This document shows, piece by piece, positions 17,771-25,974 of a stretch of DNA of 64,000 nt. Both the position numbers and the translations under genes were made by a program. Below the pieces are notes generated by a model. The model was not told the DNA's origin. It saw nothing but the letters and a program-made list of their open reading frames with translations, and did no database searches. Source of the stretch: Flavobacterium foetidum (GTDB taxonomy: Bacteria > Bacteroidota > Bacteroidia > Flavobacteriales > Flavobacteriaceae); NCBI RefSeq assembly GCF_004634245.1, contig NZ_SJTF01000006.1, forward strand, positions 186,001-250,000, written 5' to 3'. The stretch's first letter is position 1. Each line of letters begins with the position of its first letter.

Positions 17771-18922
17771 CTATAAAGCGTTTTTCCGCTGTGCTTTCCA
17801 CCATCTTTCTGGCAATTCTTGGCCACAAGCAGCCAAATATTCGTCATAAGAACATGGTAATAACGTATTTCTTTTCAATTTATTGCTACCATTTACTTCA
17901 AACGGAATTTCGATCCACCAACGCTCGGTTTTATCGCTTTTATAAAAAATAAGCTCTTCTTCTTCTAGAGGAACAATATATTTTAAATAATTGGTTCTGC
18001 TGCCAAAAGGATACTCTTTTGATCGATAATGAAACCCTTCAATAAAATACCATACAATCTGCGCAATTATAACAGATTCTGCCGTAGTACTGTTGTGATT
18101 AAAAACCCCAAAAGAGGTTACTTTATCACTTATCCCGGCATATCGAGCCAAAGCACAAATCTCTTTTCCAGTAAAACCGTTCGGCTCAAACGAAATCATA
18201 TTCCCTGAAACTGAAGATTTTACCGAATTCAAATCTATACTTACCAAATCGGCATCTCTAAAAACAGGTTCTGCAAGAGCGATTTTATTTGAGATTTCGC
18301 CCAAACGATACGCATCGAAGAACAATTTCTCTATCAAATCTATTTCTTCCTGAGAATTGTAATACGTCTGATACCCGATATTGCAATAATTGAAAAGGTT
18401 GTTGGGTTCGTCGATTATGATTTTAGTTAGATACGAATTAGCCGAAACGGACTCGTTTTCTTTACCGAAATCAAATTTATTGTCTACCGAGACAAGGTTT
18501 ACCATCTGCTCAAGATCATCATATGCACGGTACATGGCATAAGTCAAATCCTGCGAACCACCCAGGACTATCGGAATAACTTTTTTCTTTATTAAAGCAG
18601 AAGCTACTTTTTTTAATGCAAAATACGTATCTTCTACTGCATCTCCTGCTAAAATATCTCCAAGATCTGCAATTGAAGCATCCCAATTTCCAGGAAACAT
18701 GCTGTATAATTTTTTGCGAACAGCATTCAAATTAACTTCATTGACCATATTGATATTGCGACGGTCTTCTAAAACGCCGATAATAGCAATATTTATTTTA
18801 TCGATATCAGGAAACTGATCTTGCGTATGGAAAACAATTTTGCTTCCAAGCTCTTGTGAAGACAGTGTGCTGACAAATTTTAAAATTCCGTCGTTAACTG
18901 GTTCTAGAAAATCAAATTCCAT
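17771..18922 (-). CDS. arginase/formimidoylglutamase-fold protein, probable pseudoenzyme
   Basis: A 383-residue protein with the ureohydrolase fold: VIPIVLGGSQDLTYA (118-128), VSVDNKFDFG (145-153) and VSIDLNSVKSSVSG (227-240) stand where arginases have GGxHD, DAHxD and SxDxDxxDP. Several Mn ligands are changed: His to Gln124, His to Lys149, Asp to Asn232. Only Asp147, Asp151 and Asp230 remain, so binuclear manganese chemistry is unlikely. The gene lies 6 bp after topA and 263 bp before gldK. It may be a structural or regulatory protein; automated annotation would probably call it formimidoylglutamase. Confidence 0.85.
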   Translation of the reverse strand: MEFDFLEPVNDGILKFVSTLSSQELGSKIVFHTQDQFPDIDKINIAIIGVLEDRRNINMVNEVNLNAVRKKLYSMFPGNWDASIADLGDILAGDAVEDTYFALKKVASALIKKKVIPIVLGGSQDLTYAMYRAYDDLEQMVNLVSVDNKFDFGKENESVSANSYLTKIIIDEPNNLFNYCNIGYQTYYNSQEEIDLIEKLFFDAYRLGEISNKIALAEPVFRDADLVSIDLNSVKSSVSGNMISFEPNGFTGKEICALARYAGISDKVTSFGVFNHNSTTAESVIIAQIVWYFIEGFHYRSKEYPFGSRTNYLKYIVPLEEEELIFYKSDKTERWWIEIPFEVNGSNKLKRNTLLPCSYDEYLAACGQELPERWWKAQRKNAL

Positions 18923-18928
18923 TTACTT

Positions 18929-21445
18929 TTATTTCTTTTTAACAGCTGTTTTTTTAGCTGGTGCTTTTTTAGCAGTTGTTGTTTTCTTAGCTGCAGTTTT
19001 TTTAGCCGGAGCCTTAGCCGCAATCATTTCCTGAACTTGTGCCAATGTCAGTTTTGAAGCATCAACATCTTTACTCAATTCAATCTTCACTTTTCCTTTC
19101 AGAATTACAGAACGTCCCCAACGGGCTTTTTCGACAACAATTCCTTCTTCTTCCCAGTTGTGAATTACTTTATCAATGTTTTTTTGAAGTTTATCTTCAA
19201 TCAATTCTTCAACATCTGCTTGTGACAGGTTATCAAAATTGTATTTTTTGCTCACATTCACGAAAAGTCCGTTCCATTTAATGAATGGCCCGAAACGTCC
19301 CACTCCTTTTTGAACGGCTTCGCCTTTATAAGTTGCAATTGGAGCATCTGCAAGAGCTTTTTCGTCGATTAATTCCTGAGCTCTTTCTTTTGAAACGCTC
19401 AAAGGATCTTCTCCTCTTGGCAGTGAAATAAAAACGCTTCCGTGACGAACATATGGCCCATAACGACCGTTGTTTACTTCAACCTCTTCTCCTTTATAAT
19501 CGCCTAAACTTTTAGGAAGCAAGAATAAATTCAAAGCTTCTTCAAGAGTAATGCTGCCAATATTCTGATCAGCCATTAAGCTGGCAAACTTTTTATCTTC
19601 GTCATCTGCCTCTCCAATCTGAGCCATTGGCCCAAATTTCCCTAAGCGAACAGAAACTTGTCTTCCATCTGCATCTTTTCCTAGAATTCTTTCTCCGCTT
19701 TCACGTTCTGCATTTGCCTCAACTTCTTTTACATTCGGATGAAATTGGTTGTAGAAATCCTGCATCATTTTTGCCCAGTCGATATTCCCTTCAGCAATTT
19801 CGTCGAAATCTTGTTCTACTTTTGCCGTAAAATTGTAGTCCAGAATGTTTCCGAAATTCTTTACCAAGAAATCCGTAACAATTGTTCCGATATCTGTTGG
19901 AACTAATTTCCCTTTATCAGAACCTGTATTTTCTTTAAGCACTTTCTCCGCTACTTTATTATTTTGTAAAGTAAGCTGCGTATAATTGCGTTCTACACCT
20001 TCAAGAGTTCCTTTTTCAACATAATTTCTATTGATAATTGTAGAAATTGTCGGTGCGTATGTAGAAGGACGCCCGATTCCAAGTTCCTCTAGTTTTTTCA
20101 CCAAAGATGCCTCAGTATAACGTGCTGGCGGTCTTGAATATCTTTCTGTGGCTGTAATATAGTTATTAGCCAATTTTTCGTTTACTTTTAAAGCTGGAAG
20201 CATTCCTTCCTGCTCCTCTTCGTCGTCATCATGACCTTCCAAGTACACTTTTAAGAAACCTTCAAAAAGTAATACTTCTCCAGAAGCTGTAAAAATCTCG
20301 CTGTGATTATCGGCTTCAATTTTTACGTTTGTTCTCTCCAATTGCGCATCACTCATTTGCGAAGCCAAAGTTCTTTTCCAGATTAAATCGTATAAACGAG
20401 CTTGATCACGGTCTATATTTACCGAGTGACGAGACATATCAGTCGGACGAATTGCTTCGTGTGCTTCTTGTGCCCCTTTGTTTTTATTAGCAAAAACTCT
20501 CGGTTTGGAGAATTCTTTTCCGTAAGATTTGATGATTTCTGCTTCAGCCGCATCCATTGCCTCTTTTGAAAGGTTTACAGAGTCAGTTCTCATATACGTA
20601 ATAAGTCCTGCTTCGTAAAGACGTTGCGCTAACTGCATAGTAATTCCAACTGGCAAATACAATTTTCTAGCTGCTTCTTGCTGAAGAGTAGAAGTGGTAA
20701 AAGGTGCTGTTGGAGATTTTTTGGTAGGTTTAGTTTCTAAATCGGCTACCTTATATTTAGAACCGATGTTTTGATTTAAGAAATCTTCGGCTTCTTTTTT
20801 AGTATTAAAGTTTTTAGGAAGTTTTGCTTTGAAAGCTTTTCCGGCTTCGTTTACAAATTCAGCAACGATTGAGTAAGTTGCAACTGCATCAAAACTCTGA
20901 ATTTCACGTTCTCTTTCCACAATCAAACGAACAGAAACCGATTGTACACGACCTGCTGAAAGTCCGCCTTTGATTTTTCTCCACAAAACAGGAGATAATT
21001 CGTAACCCACCAAACGATCCAGAACACGACGTGCTTGCTGTGCGTTTACTAAATTATAATCAATTTCTCTTGGATTATCGATTGCTTTAAGAATAGCAGA
21101 TTTTGTAATCTCATGAAAAACAATTCTTTTGGTTTTTTTTGTATCCAGTTTTAATTCTTCCGCCAAGTGCCATGAAATAGCCTCTCCCTCGCGGTCCTCA
21201 TCGGATGCCAACCAAACCGTTTCGGCATTCTTAGATAGTGATTTTAGTTTCGTTACCAAGGCTTTTTTATCTGGAGAAACTTCGTATTTAGGTTTAAAAC
21301 CATTTTCTACATCTACTCCTATTTCCTTTGATGGTAAGTCGGCTATATGACCATAACTAGACTCAACCTGAAAGTCATTTCCAAGAAATTTCTCTATCGT
21401 TTTCGCCTTAGCTGGTGACTCAACTATTACTAAATTCTTTGCCAT
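18929..21445 (-). CDS. topA: DNA topoisomerase I (type IA)
   Basis: The start at the ATG at 21443-21445 gives MAKNLVIVESPAKAKTIEKF, the conserved Toprim N-terminus; the frame extends seven codons upstream without homology. The product has 838 residues. Motifs: SDEDREGEAISWHL (Toprim acidic triad), YxRTDS in LITYMRTDSVN with the catalytic Tyr near 288, and IGRPSTYAPT. The C-terminal part has topoisomerase repeats (GRYGPYVRHG, GRFGPFIKWN) instead of zinc fingers, then a Lys/Ala tail of about 30 residues like histone H1, probably for DNA binding. Relaxes negative supercoils. Confidence 0.96.
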   Translation of the reverse strand: MAKNLVIVESPAKAKTIEKFLGNDFQVESSYGHIADLPSKEIGVDVENGFKPKYEVSPDKKALVTKLKSLSKNAETVWLASDEDREGEAISWHLAEELKLDTKKTKRIVFHEITKSAILKAIDNPREIDYNLVNAQQARRVLDRLVGYELSPVLWRKIKGGLSAGRVQSVSVRLIVEREREIQSFDAVATYSIVAEFVNEAGKAFKAKLPKNFNTKKEAEDFLNQNIGSKYKVADLETKPTKKSPTAPFTTSTLQQEAARKLYLPVGITMQLAQRLYEAGLITYMRTDSVNLSKEAMDAAEAEIIKSYGKEFSKPRVFANKNKGAQEAHEAIRPTDMSRHSVNIDRDQARLYDLIWKRTLASQMSDAQLERTNVKIEADNHSEIFTASGEVLLFEGFLKVYLEGHDDDEEEQEGMLPALKVNEKLANNYITATERYSRPPARYTEASLVKKLEELGIGRPSTYAPTISTIINRNYVEKGTLEGVERNYTQLTLQNNKVAEKVLKENTGSDKGKLVPTDIGTIVTDFLVKNFGNILDYNFTAKVEQDFDEIAEGNIDWAKMMQDFYNQFHPNVKEVEANAERESGERILGKDADGRQVSVRLGKFGPMAQIGEADDEDKKFASLMADQNIGSITLEEALNLFLLPKSLGDYKGEEVEVNNGRYGPYVRHGSVFISLPRGEDPLSVSKERAQELIDEKALADAPIATYKGEAVQKGVGRFGPFIKWNGLFVNVSKKYNFDNLSQADVEELIEDKLQKNIDKVIHNWEEEGIVVEKARWGRSVILKGKVKIELSKDVDASKLTLAQVQEMIAAKAPAKKTAAKKTTTAKKAPAKKTAVKKK

Positions 21446-21463
21446 TGCTCTATTTTTCTGCAA

Positions 21464-21471
21464 CAAAAGTA
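21464..21471 (-). promoter_or_regulatory. -7 box TACTTTTG, candidate topA promoter
   Basis: A minus-strand TAnnTTTG match 19 bp before the topA ATG. A start there gives a leader of about 15 nt and would drive topA and the arginase-like gene together. Confidence 0.5.
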
Positions 21472-21730
21472 TTTATTTTTTTTAAATATCAGCCTTGTGA
21501 ATGCATTTTTGAAGTATTTTGATATTATGAAACTTAAAATTGCAGATTTATCTGTAATATTCTCCATTATATATATAGGTATAACTTTTAATGATTTCTG
21601 ACCGAGAAATCTCCTGTTTAATATAGATTTTATATTTCAGATTTTATAGCACACAAATATTCGCCAAAATTTAAAGTTCAATTTATTCCTCTCTTGATTA
21701 AAAATATTTTCTTTTAAAACGAATTGTCAT

Positions 21731-21875
21731 AGCCCAGATTGTAGTGGAAAGCCCGGAGTAAAAAAAGCAAAAGTTTCTTGTTCTAAAAAAGCGACCAACG
21801 GAAGCTCTTTTTAGAACATTAGAAACTTTGCTTTTTTTATGAGGACTTGAAACGGAAAGCTGGAATAGCTCCTGA
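21731..21875. ncRNA. structured intergenic element, copy A (long central hairpin)
   Basis: Conserved outer flanks AGCCCAG (21731-21737) and CTGG-AATA-GCT (21860-21870) can pair with a 4-base bulge. Inside are GG-n-CC blocks and then a long imperfect hairpin of about 30 bp (about 21760-21789 with 21808-21838). The second copy at 52019-52112 has the same flanks and bulge but a different hairpin. It lies in the 554 bp gap between the divergent topA and miaB genes. It may belong to a structured-RNA family described from Flavobacteria (the Flavo-1 motif), but I could not compare it. Strand is undetermined. Confidence 0.55.
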
Positions 21876-21971
21876 TAATTGTAAAATGTGAAATGTAGTA
21901 GGTAAAATGCTTAGAATAAAATGAAGGAATTTGCTATTTACCAAAACATTGTTAATTCTTTCTCTGCCATC

Positions 21972-22003
21972 TTGTCATATTGAGCCTATTTACGCTATCT
22001 TTG
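21972..22003 (+). promoter_or_regulatory. miaB promoter
   Basis: TTG at 21972-21974 and TATCTTTG at 21996-22003, separated by 21 bp, give a complete Bacteroidetes -33/-7 pair ending 17 bp before the miaB ATG. Confidence 0.7.
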
Positions 22004-22020
22004 CACTTTGAAATTTTACA

Positions 22021-23466
22021 ATGGAAAAGATTATTGAGGAAAGCAAGCAGGGCGAAAGTCTTGTTTTGGAAAATAAACCTGAGAACACTAAAAAACTCTT
22101 TATAGAAAGTTACGGCTGTGCGATGAATTTTTCGGACAGTGAAGTCGTAGCTTCCATTTTATCTGACGGAGGTTATAACACTACTTCTGTTTTAGAAGAA
22201 GCCGATTTGGTTTTGGTGAACACCTGCTCCATACGTGACAAAGCGGAACAGACAATCCGTAAACGTCTGGAGAAATATAATGCCGTAAAACGTACAAATC
22301 CGAAAATGAAAGTGGGCGTTTTGGGCTGTATGGCGGAACGTTTGAAGAGTCAGTTTTTGGAAGAAGAAAAAATAGTCGATCTTGTAGTTGGACCCGATGC
22401 TTATAAAGATCTTCCGAATTTATTAGCCGAAGTGGAAGAAGGACGCGACGCTATCAATGTAATTTTATCAAAAGAGGAAACCTACGGAGATATTTCGCCT
22501 GTTCGTTTAATGAGCAACGGAATTACGGCTTTGGTCTCAATCACTCGTGGTTGCGATAATATGTGTACATTTTGTGTTGTGCCTTTTACACGCGGACGTG
22601 AACGTAGCCGTGAACCACAAAGCATCATGTCCGAAATCAAAGATCTTTGGGAAAAGGGTTATAAAGAAATTACGCTTCTCGGGCAAAACGTTGACAGTTA
22701 CCTTTGGTATGGAGGCGGCCTGAAAAAAGATTTTGTAAATGCTTCTGAAATGCAAAAAGCGACTGCTGTCGATTTTGACCAATTATTAGAAATGGTAGCG
22801 GTTGGTTTTCCGAAAATGCGTATTCGATTTTCGACTTCTAATCCGCAAGACATGCATGAAAGCATTTTGCATGTAATGGCAAAATATCCAAATATCTGTA
22901 AACATATTCACTTGCCGGTTCAGTCTGGAAGCAATAGAATTTTGAAAGAAATGAATCGTCTTCACAGCCGTGAAGAATATATGGCTCTGATTGACAAAAT
23001 CAGGGCGATTGTTCCAGAGGCTTCGATTTCGCAAGATATGATTGCCGGTTTCCCAACAGAAACAGAAGAAGACCACCAAGACACTTTAAGTTTGATGGAA
23101 TATGTAAAATACAACTTCGGCTATATGTATTCGTATTCTGAACGCCCCGGAACTTTGGCTGGAAGAAAAATGAAAGATGATGTTGAAGAAGAAACCAAAG
23201 CTAGAAGACTACAGGAAATTGTCGATTTACAGCAAAAGCATGCTTGGTTTAGAAGTGAGGAATTTGTTGGAAAAACGGTTGAAGTTTTAGTGGAAAAAGT
23301 TTCTAAAAAATCTAAGGAAGAATTTTCAGGAAGAAATTCTCAAAGCATAACGGTAGTTTTCCCGAAAGAGAATTATAAAATTGGAGATTTCGTAAACGTA
23401 AAAATCACAAGTTGTACGAGTGGAACTTTAAAGGGTGAAGCGGTTGGGCTTAGTAGCATGAATTAA
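22021..23466 (+). CDS. miaB: MiaB, tRNA-2-methylthio-N6-isopentenyladenosine synthase
   Basis: A 481-residue methylthiotransferase. The N-terminal domain holds the auxiliary-cluster cysteines Cys33 (YGCAMN), Cys69 (NTCS) and Cys103 (GCMAE). The radical SAM motif CxxxCxxC is Cys178/182/185 (TRGCDNMCTFCVVPFTRGRE). A TRAM domain ends the protein (about 410-475). It adds the methylthio group at A37 of tRNAs that read codons starting with U. The protein is complete and intact. Confidence 0.97.
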   Translation: MEKIIEESKQGESLVLENKPENTKKLFIESYGCAMNFSDSEVVASILSDGGYNTTSVLEEADLVLVNTCSIRDKAEQTIRKRLEKYNAVKRTNPKMKVGVLGCMAERLKSQFLEEEKIVDLVVGPDAYKDLPNLLAEVEEGRDAINVILSKEETYGDISPVRLMSNGITALVSITRGCDNMCTFCVVPFTRGRERSREPQSIMSEIKDLWEKGYKEITLLGQNVDSYLWYGGGLKKDFVNASEMQKATAVDFDQLLEMVAVGFPKMRIRFSTSNPQDMHESILHVMAKYPNICKHIHLPVQSGSNRILKEMNRLHSREEYMALIDKIRAIVPEASISQDMIAGFPTETEEDHQDTLSLMEYVKYNFGYMYSYSERPGTLAGRKMKDDVEEETKARRLQEIVDLQQKHAWFRSEEFVGKTVEVLVEKVSKKSKEEFSGRNSQSITVVFPKENYKIGDFVNVKITSCTSGTLKGEAVGLSSMN

Positions 23467-23966
23467 TTTTTTTTTGCCACAAATTTCACAAATTTACACG
23501 AATTTTCTCTCAAATATTTCTATAGATTTGTTTTAAAAAACAAATATGGAATTATACAGAAAAGAAGAATACTATAAAATTGTTGGAATTTGCATGGAAG
23601 TTCATAGAATATTAGGTGGCGGACTTTTGGAAATTGTTTATAAAGATGCCCTCGAATATGAATTTAGGAAACATAACATTCCGTATGAACGTGAAAAAGA
23701 ATATGACATTCAATATAAAGACATTATTCTAGCACATAAATTCTATGCTGATTTTGTAGTTTATGACGAAATCATTTTAGAAATAAAAGCATCAAAAGAA
23801 ATAGTGGATGAATATATCGCTCAGACAATAAATTATTTAAGATTAGCTGATAGCGATTTAGGAATTATCGTTAATTTTAATAAAAAGACATTACAACACA
23901 AAAGAGTTATTCATTGACCACTTTTCAAAAATTTGTGAAATTCGAGAAATTCGTGGCAAAAAAAAA
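23467..23966 (+). mobile_element. inverted-repeat cassette carrying the GxxExxY nuclease gene
   Basis: Nine T residues (23467-23475) lead into GCCACAAATTTCACAAATTT and the rest of an arm reaching 23506. A matching inverted arm (23927-23957) ends in GTGGC followed by nine A residues (23958-23966). About 25 of 31 positions pair. The GxxExxY gene fills the inside. Without the cassette, miaB and the sigma-54 gene would lie only about 85 bp apart. The left arm is 28/31 identical to the outer arm of the repeat after groEL (30059-30089). No target-site duplication and no transposase is seen. Confidence 0.6.
23546..23917 (+). CDS. GxxExxY family protein, PD-(D/E)XK nuclease fold
   Basis: A 123-residue protein with the family signature G26-LL-E29-IV-Y32. 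The nuclease-type residues look intact: Glu29 in helix 1, Asp69 (YADFVV), Glu79-x-Lys81 (LEIKA) and a QxxxY helix motif at Gln93-Tyr97. Such proteins are widespread in Bacteroidetes, with no settled function. Here the gene sits within flanking inverted repeats and interrupts the interval between miaB and the sigma-54 gene. The intact active site and repeat setting suggest a DNA- or RNA-processing role linked to the repeats; that is inference. Confidence 0.9.
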   Translation: MELYRKEEYYKIVGICMEVHRILGGGLLEIVYKDALEYEFRKHNIPYEREKEYDIQYKDIILAHKFYADFVVYDEIILEIKASKEIVDEYIAQTINYLRLADSDLGIIVNFNKKTLQHKRVIH

Positions 23967-24051
23967 TACAAGCCAAAGTTTTAGGCAAACCTGAAACAAA
24001 TAAAAACTTGACACGAGCCTTTGGTGAATTGGCGAAGCAAACAAAATCTAT

Positions 24052-25311
24052 ATGGAAACAGTTCAAGCAATAAAACAGCGATTTGAGATTATTGGTAATG
24101 ACCCGAAACTAAATCGCGCTATCGAAAAAGCCATTCAGGTTGCTCCAACTGATATTTCGGTTATGGTAACTGGGGAAAGTGGTGTTGGTAAAGAAAATAT
24201 TCCTAGAATCATACATTCGCTTTCGCACAGAAAGCATGGTAAATATATTGCCGTAAACTGCGGCGCAATTCCAGAAGGAACAATCGACAGTGAACTTTTT
24301 GGACATGAGAAAGGCGCTTTTACCGGCGCAACAAGCACACGTGAAGGTTATTTTGAAGTAGCCGATGGCGGAACAATTTTCTTAGATGAGGTTGGCGAAT
24401 TGCCACTAACCACTCAAGTACGATTACTTCGTGTTCTAGAAAACGGCGAATTCATCAAAGTTGGTTCCTCTCAGGTGCAGAAAACCAATGTGAGAATTGT
24501 TGCAGCGACAAACGTAAACCTATTCAAGGCAATTGAAAAAGGTAAATTCCGTGAAGATCTATATTATCGTCTGAGCACTGTCGAAATTACGCTTCCACCG
24601 CTTCGCGAAAGAAACGAAGATATTCATTTGCTGTTCAGGAAATTTGTCGCCGATTTTGCACACAAATACAAAATGCCTCCTTTAAGATTAGATGATGATG
24701 CCGTGCAGCTTTTACAGAAATTCAGATGGAGCGGAAATATCCGTCAGCTTCGAAATGTGGCCGAACAGATTTCGGTTTTAGAAACCAATCGAGACATCAA
24801 TCTTGCTACATTGCAATCGTATCTTCCTGCCGAAGGAACCAATCTTCCATCGGTCATTAATGATCAGAAAAAGGAGAGCGATTTCAGCACAGAACGAGAC
24901 ATATTATACAAGGTGCTTTTTGATATGAAAAGCGATTTGAACGATCTTAAAAAATTAACACTAGAGTTAATGAAAAACGGATCCTCAAAAATGCAAGACA
25001 TTAATCCGAATTTGATTCAGAAAATATACGGAAATCAGCAGAACGACAGTGAAATAGATTTTGAAGAAGAACCAAGAACTGCTGTAATGACAACCCCTGC
25101 TGTTCGAGAAGACAATTACCAGATTCAGGATGATAATTACCTATTTGCCGAAACAATCGAAGAAGAGGAAATCCTGCGCCTGGAACAGAAGGAAATCGAA
25201 ATGATCAAAAAGTCATTAGAAAAAAATAAAGGAAAACGAAAAGCCGCCGCCGACGAATTGGGAATTTCTGAGAGAACGCTTTACAGAAAAATCAAACAAT
25301 TTGATTTATAA
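24052..25311 (+). CDS. sigma-54-dependent transcriptional activator without receiver domain
   Basis: A 419-residue bacterial enhancer-binding protein. The AAA+ domain starts almost at the N-terminus: Walker A GESGVGKE (41-48), GAFTGA loop (88-93, contacts sigma-54), Walker B FLDEVG (110-115), RE(D)LYYRL sensor region. The linker of about 130 residues is acidic. A Fis-type helix-turn-helix closes the protein (RKAAADELGISERTLYRKIK). There is no receiver, GAF or PAS domain, so regulation must come from expression level or a partner. Its targets are not apparent here. Confidence 0.93.
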   Translation: METVQAIKQRFEIIGNDPKLNRAIEKAIQVAPTDISVMVTGESGVGKENIPRIIHSLSHRKHGKYIAVNCGAIPEGTIDSELFGHEKGAFTGATSTREGYFEVADGGTIFLDEVGELPLTTQVRLLRVLENGEFIKVGSSQVQKTNVRIVAATNVNLFKAIEKGKFREDLYYRLSTVEITLPPLRERNEDIHLLFRKFVADFAHKYKMPPLRLDDDAVQLLQKFRWSGNIRQLRNVAEQISVLETNRDINLATLQSYLPAEGTNLPSVINDQKKESDFSTERDILYKVLFDMKSDLNDLKKLTLELMKNGSSKMQDINPNLIQKIYGNQQNDSEIDFEEEPRTAVMTTPAVREDNYQIQDDNYLFAETIEEEEILRLEQKEIEMIKKSLEKNKGKRKAAADELGISERTLYRKIKQFDL

Positions 25312-25355
25312 AAATAATTAAATTACAATATTTTAAAATTCCGAACTCCAATTAC

Positions 25356-25363
25356 TATATTTG
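25356..25363 (+). promoter_or_regulatory. -7 box TATATTTG, candidate lptE promoter
   Basis: A perfect TAnnTTTG 47 bp before the lptE ATG, in the 99 bp gap after the sigma-54 activator. It suggests that lptE, the repeat protein and secG can be transcribed apart from the regulator gene. Confidence 0.5.
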
Positions 25364-25410
25364 GGCACAATTGGAATTTTAATCCCATTGAAATTTCTCC
25401 GATAACAATT

Positions 25411-25917
25411 ATGAAAAAAATATATACGTTTATTGCCTTGATCAGCCTTCTTACATTCGGGGCCTGTACTGTAAAATATAACTTTACGGGAGCGCGACCA
25501 ATAGAAGGAAAAACTTTTCAGGTAAACTTTTTCCAGAACAATGCCGATCTGGTAGAACCCGGAATTGACAGACAATTTACATTAACCCTTCAGGATCTCA
25601 TTCAGAACCAAACCAATCTCAACCTCGTTCCAAACGGCGGTGATTTGGTTTACGAAGGAGAAATCGTAGATTACAGAATCACGCCGATGCAGGCAACTGC
25701 AAATCAGGAAGCTGCACAAAACCGTTTGACGATTCGTGTAAATGTGCGATTTACCAACAAAAAGAATGAAAACGACGACTTTGAAAGAGTTTTCGAATTC
25801 TACTACGATTTTGAAGGAACTGCACTCCCTGTTGGAGGTATCTTAAATGACGCTATTAGAACTATTTTTGAAAGAATTACCCAGGATATTTTTAATGAAT
25901 CATTAGCAAAATGGTAG
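25411..25917 (+). CDS. lptE: LptE-like LPS-assembly lipoprotein
   Basis: A 168-residue protein with a lipoprotein signal (MKKIYTFIALISLLTFGAC, lipobox FGAC, Cys19). The remaining domain has the LptE alpha/beta pattern: long strands around GARPIEGKTFQV and LVYEGEIVDYRI, and a C-terminal helix (FERITQDIFNESL). LptE plugs the LptD barrel in the outer membrane during lipopolysaccharide insertion. The sequence is divergent from proteobacterial LptE, as is usual in Bacteroidetes. Confidence 0.85.
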   Translation: MKKIYTFIALISLLTFGACTVKYNFTGARPIEGKTFQVNFFQNNADLVEPGIDRQFTLTLQDLIQNQTNLNLVPNGGDLVYEGEIVDYRITPMQATANQEAAQNRLTIRVNVRFTNKKNENDDFERVFEFYYDFEGTALPVGGILNDAIRTIFERITQDIFNESLAKW

Positions 25918-25974
25918 ATTTTTCTTCCTATAATAATTAACAACGAATAAATTTAGAAGATTAAAAAAACAAAA

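Noticed and set aside
23467..23966. Insertion sequence
   Set aside because: No transposase: the only gene is a 123-residue GxxExxY nuclease-fold protein, and no target duplication was visible, so it is reported as an inverted-repeat cassette.
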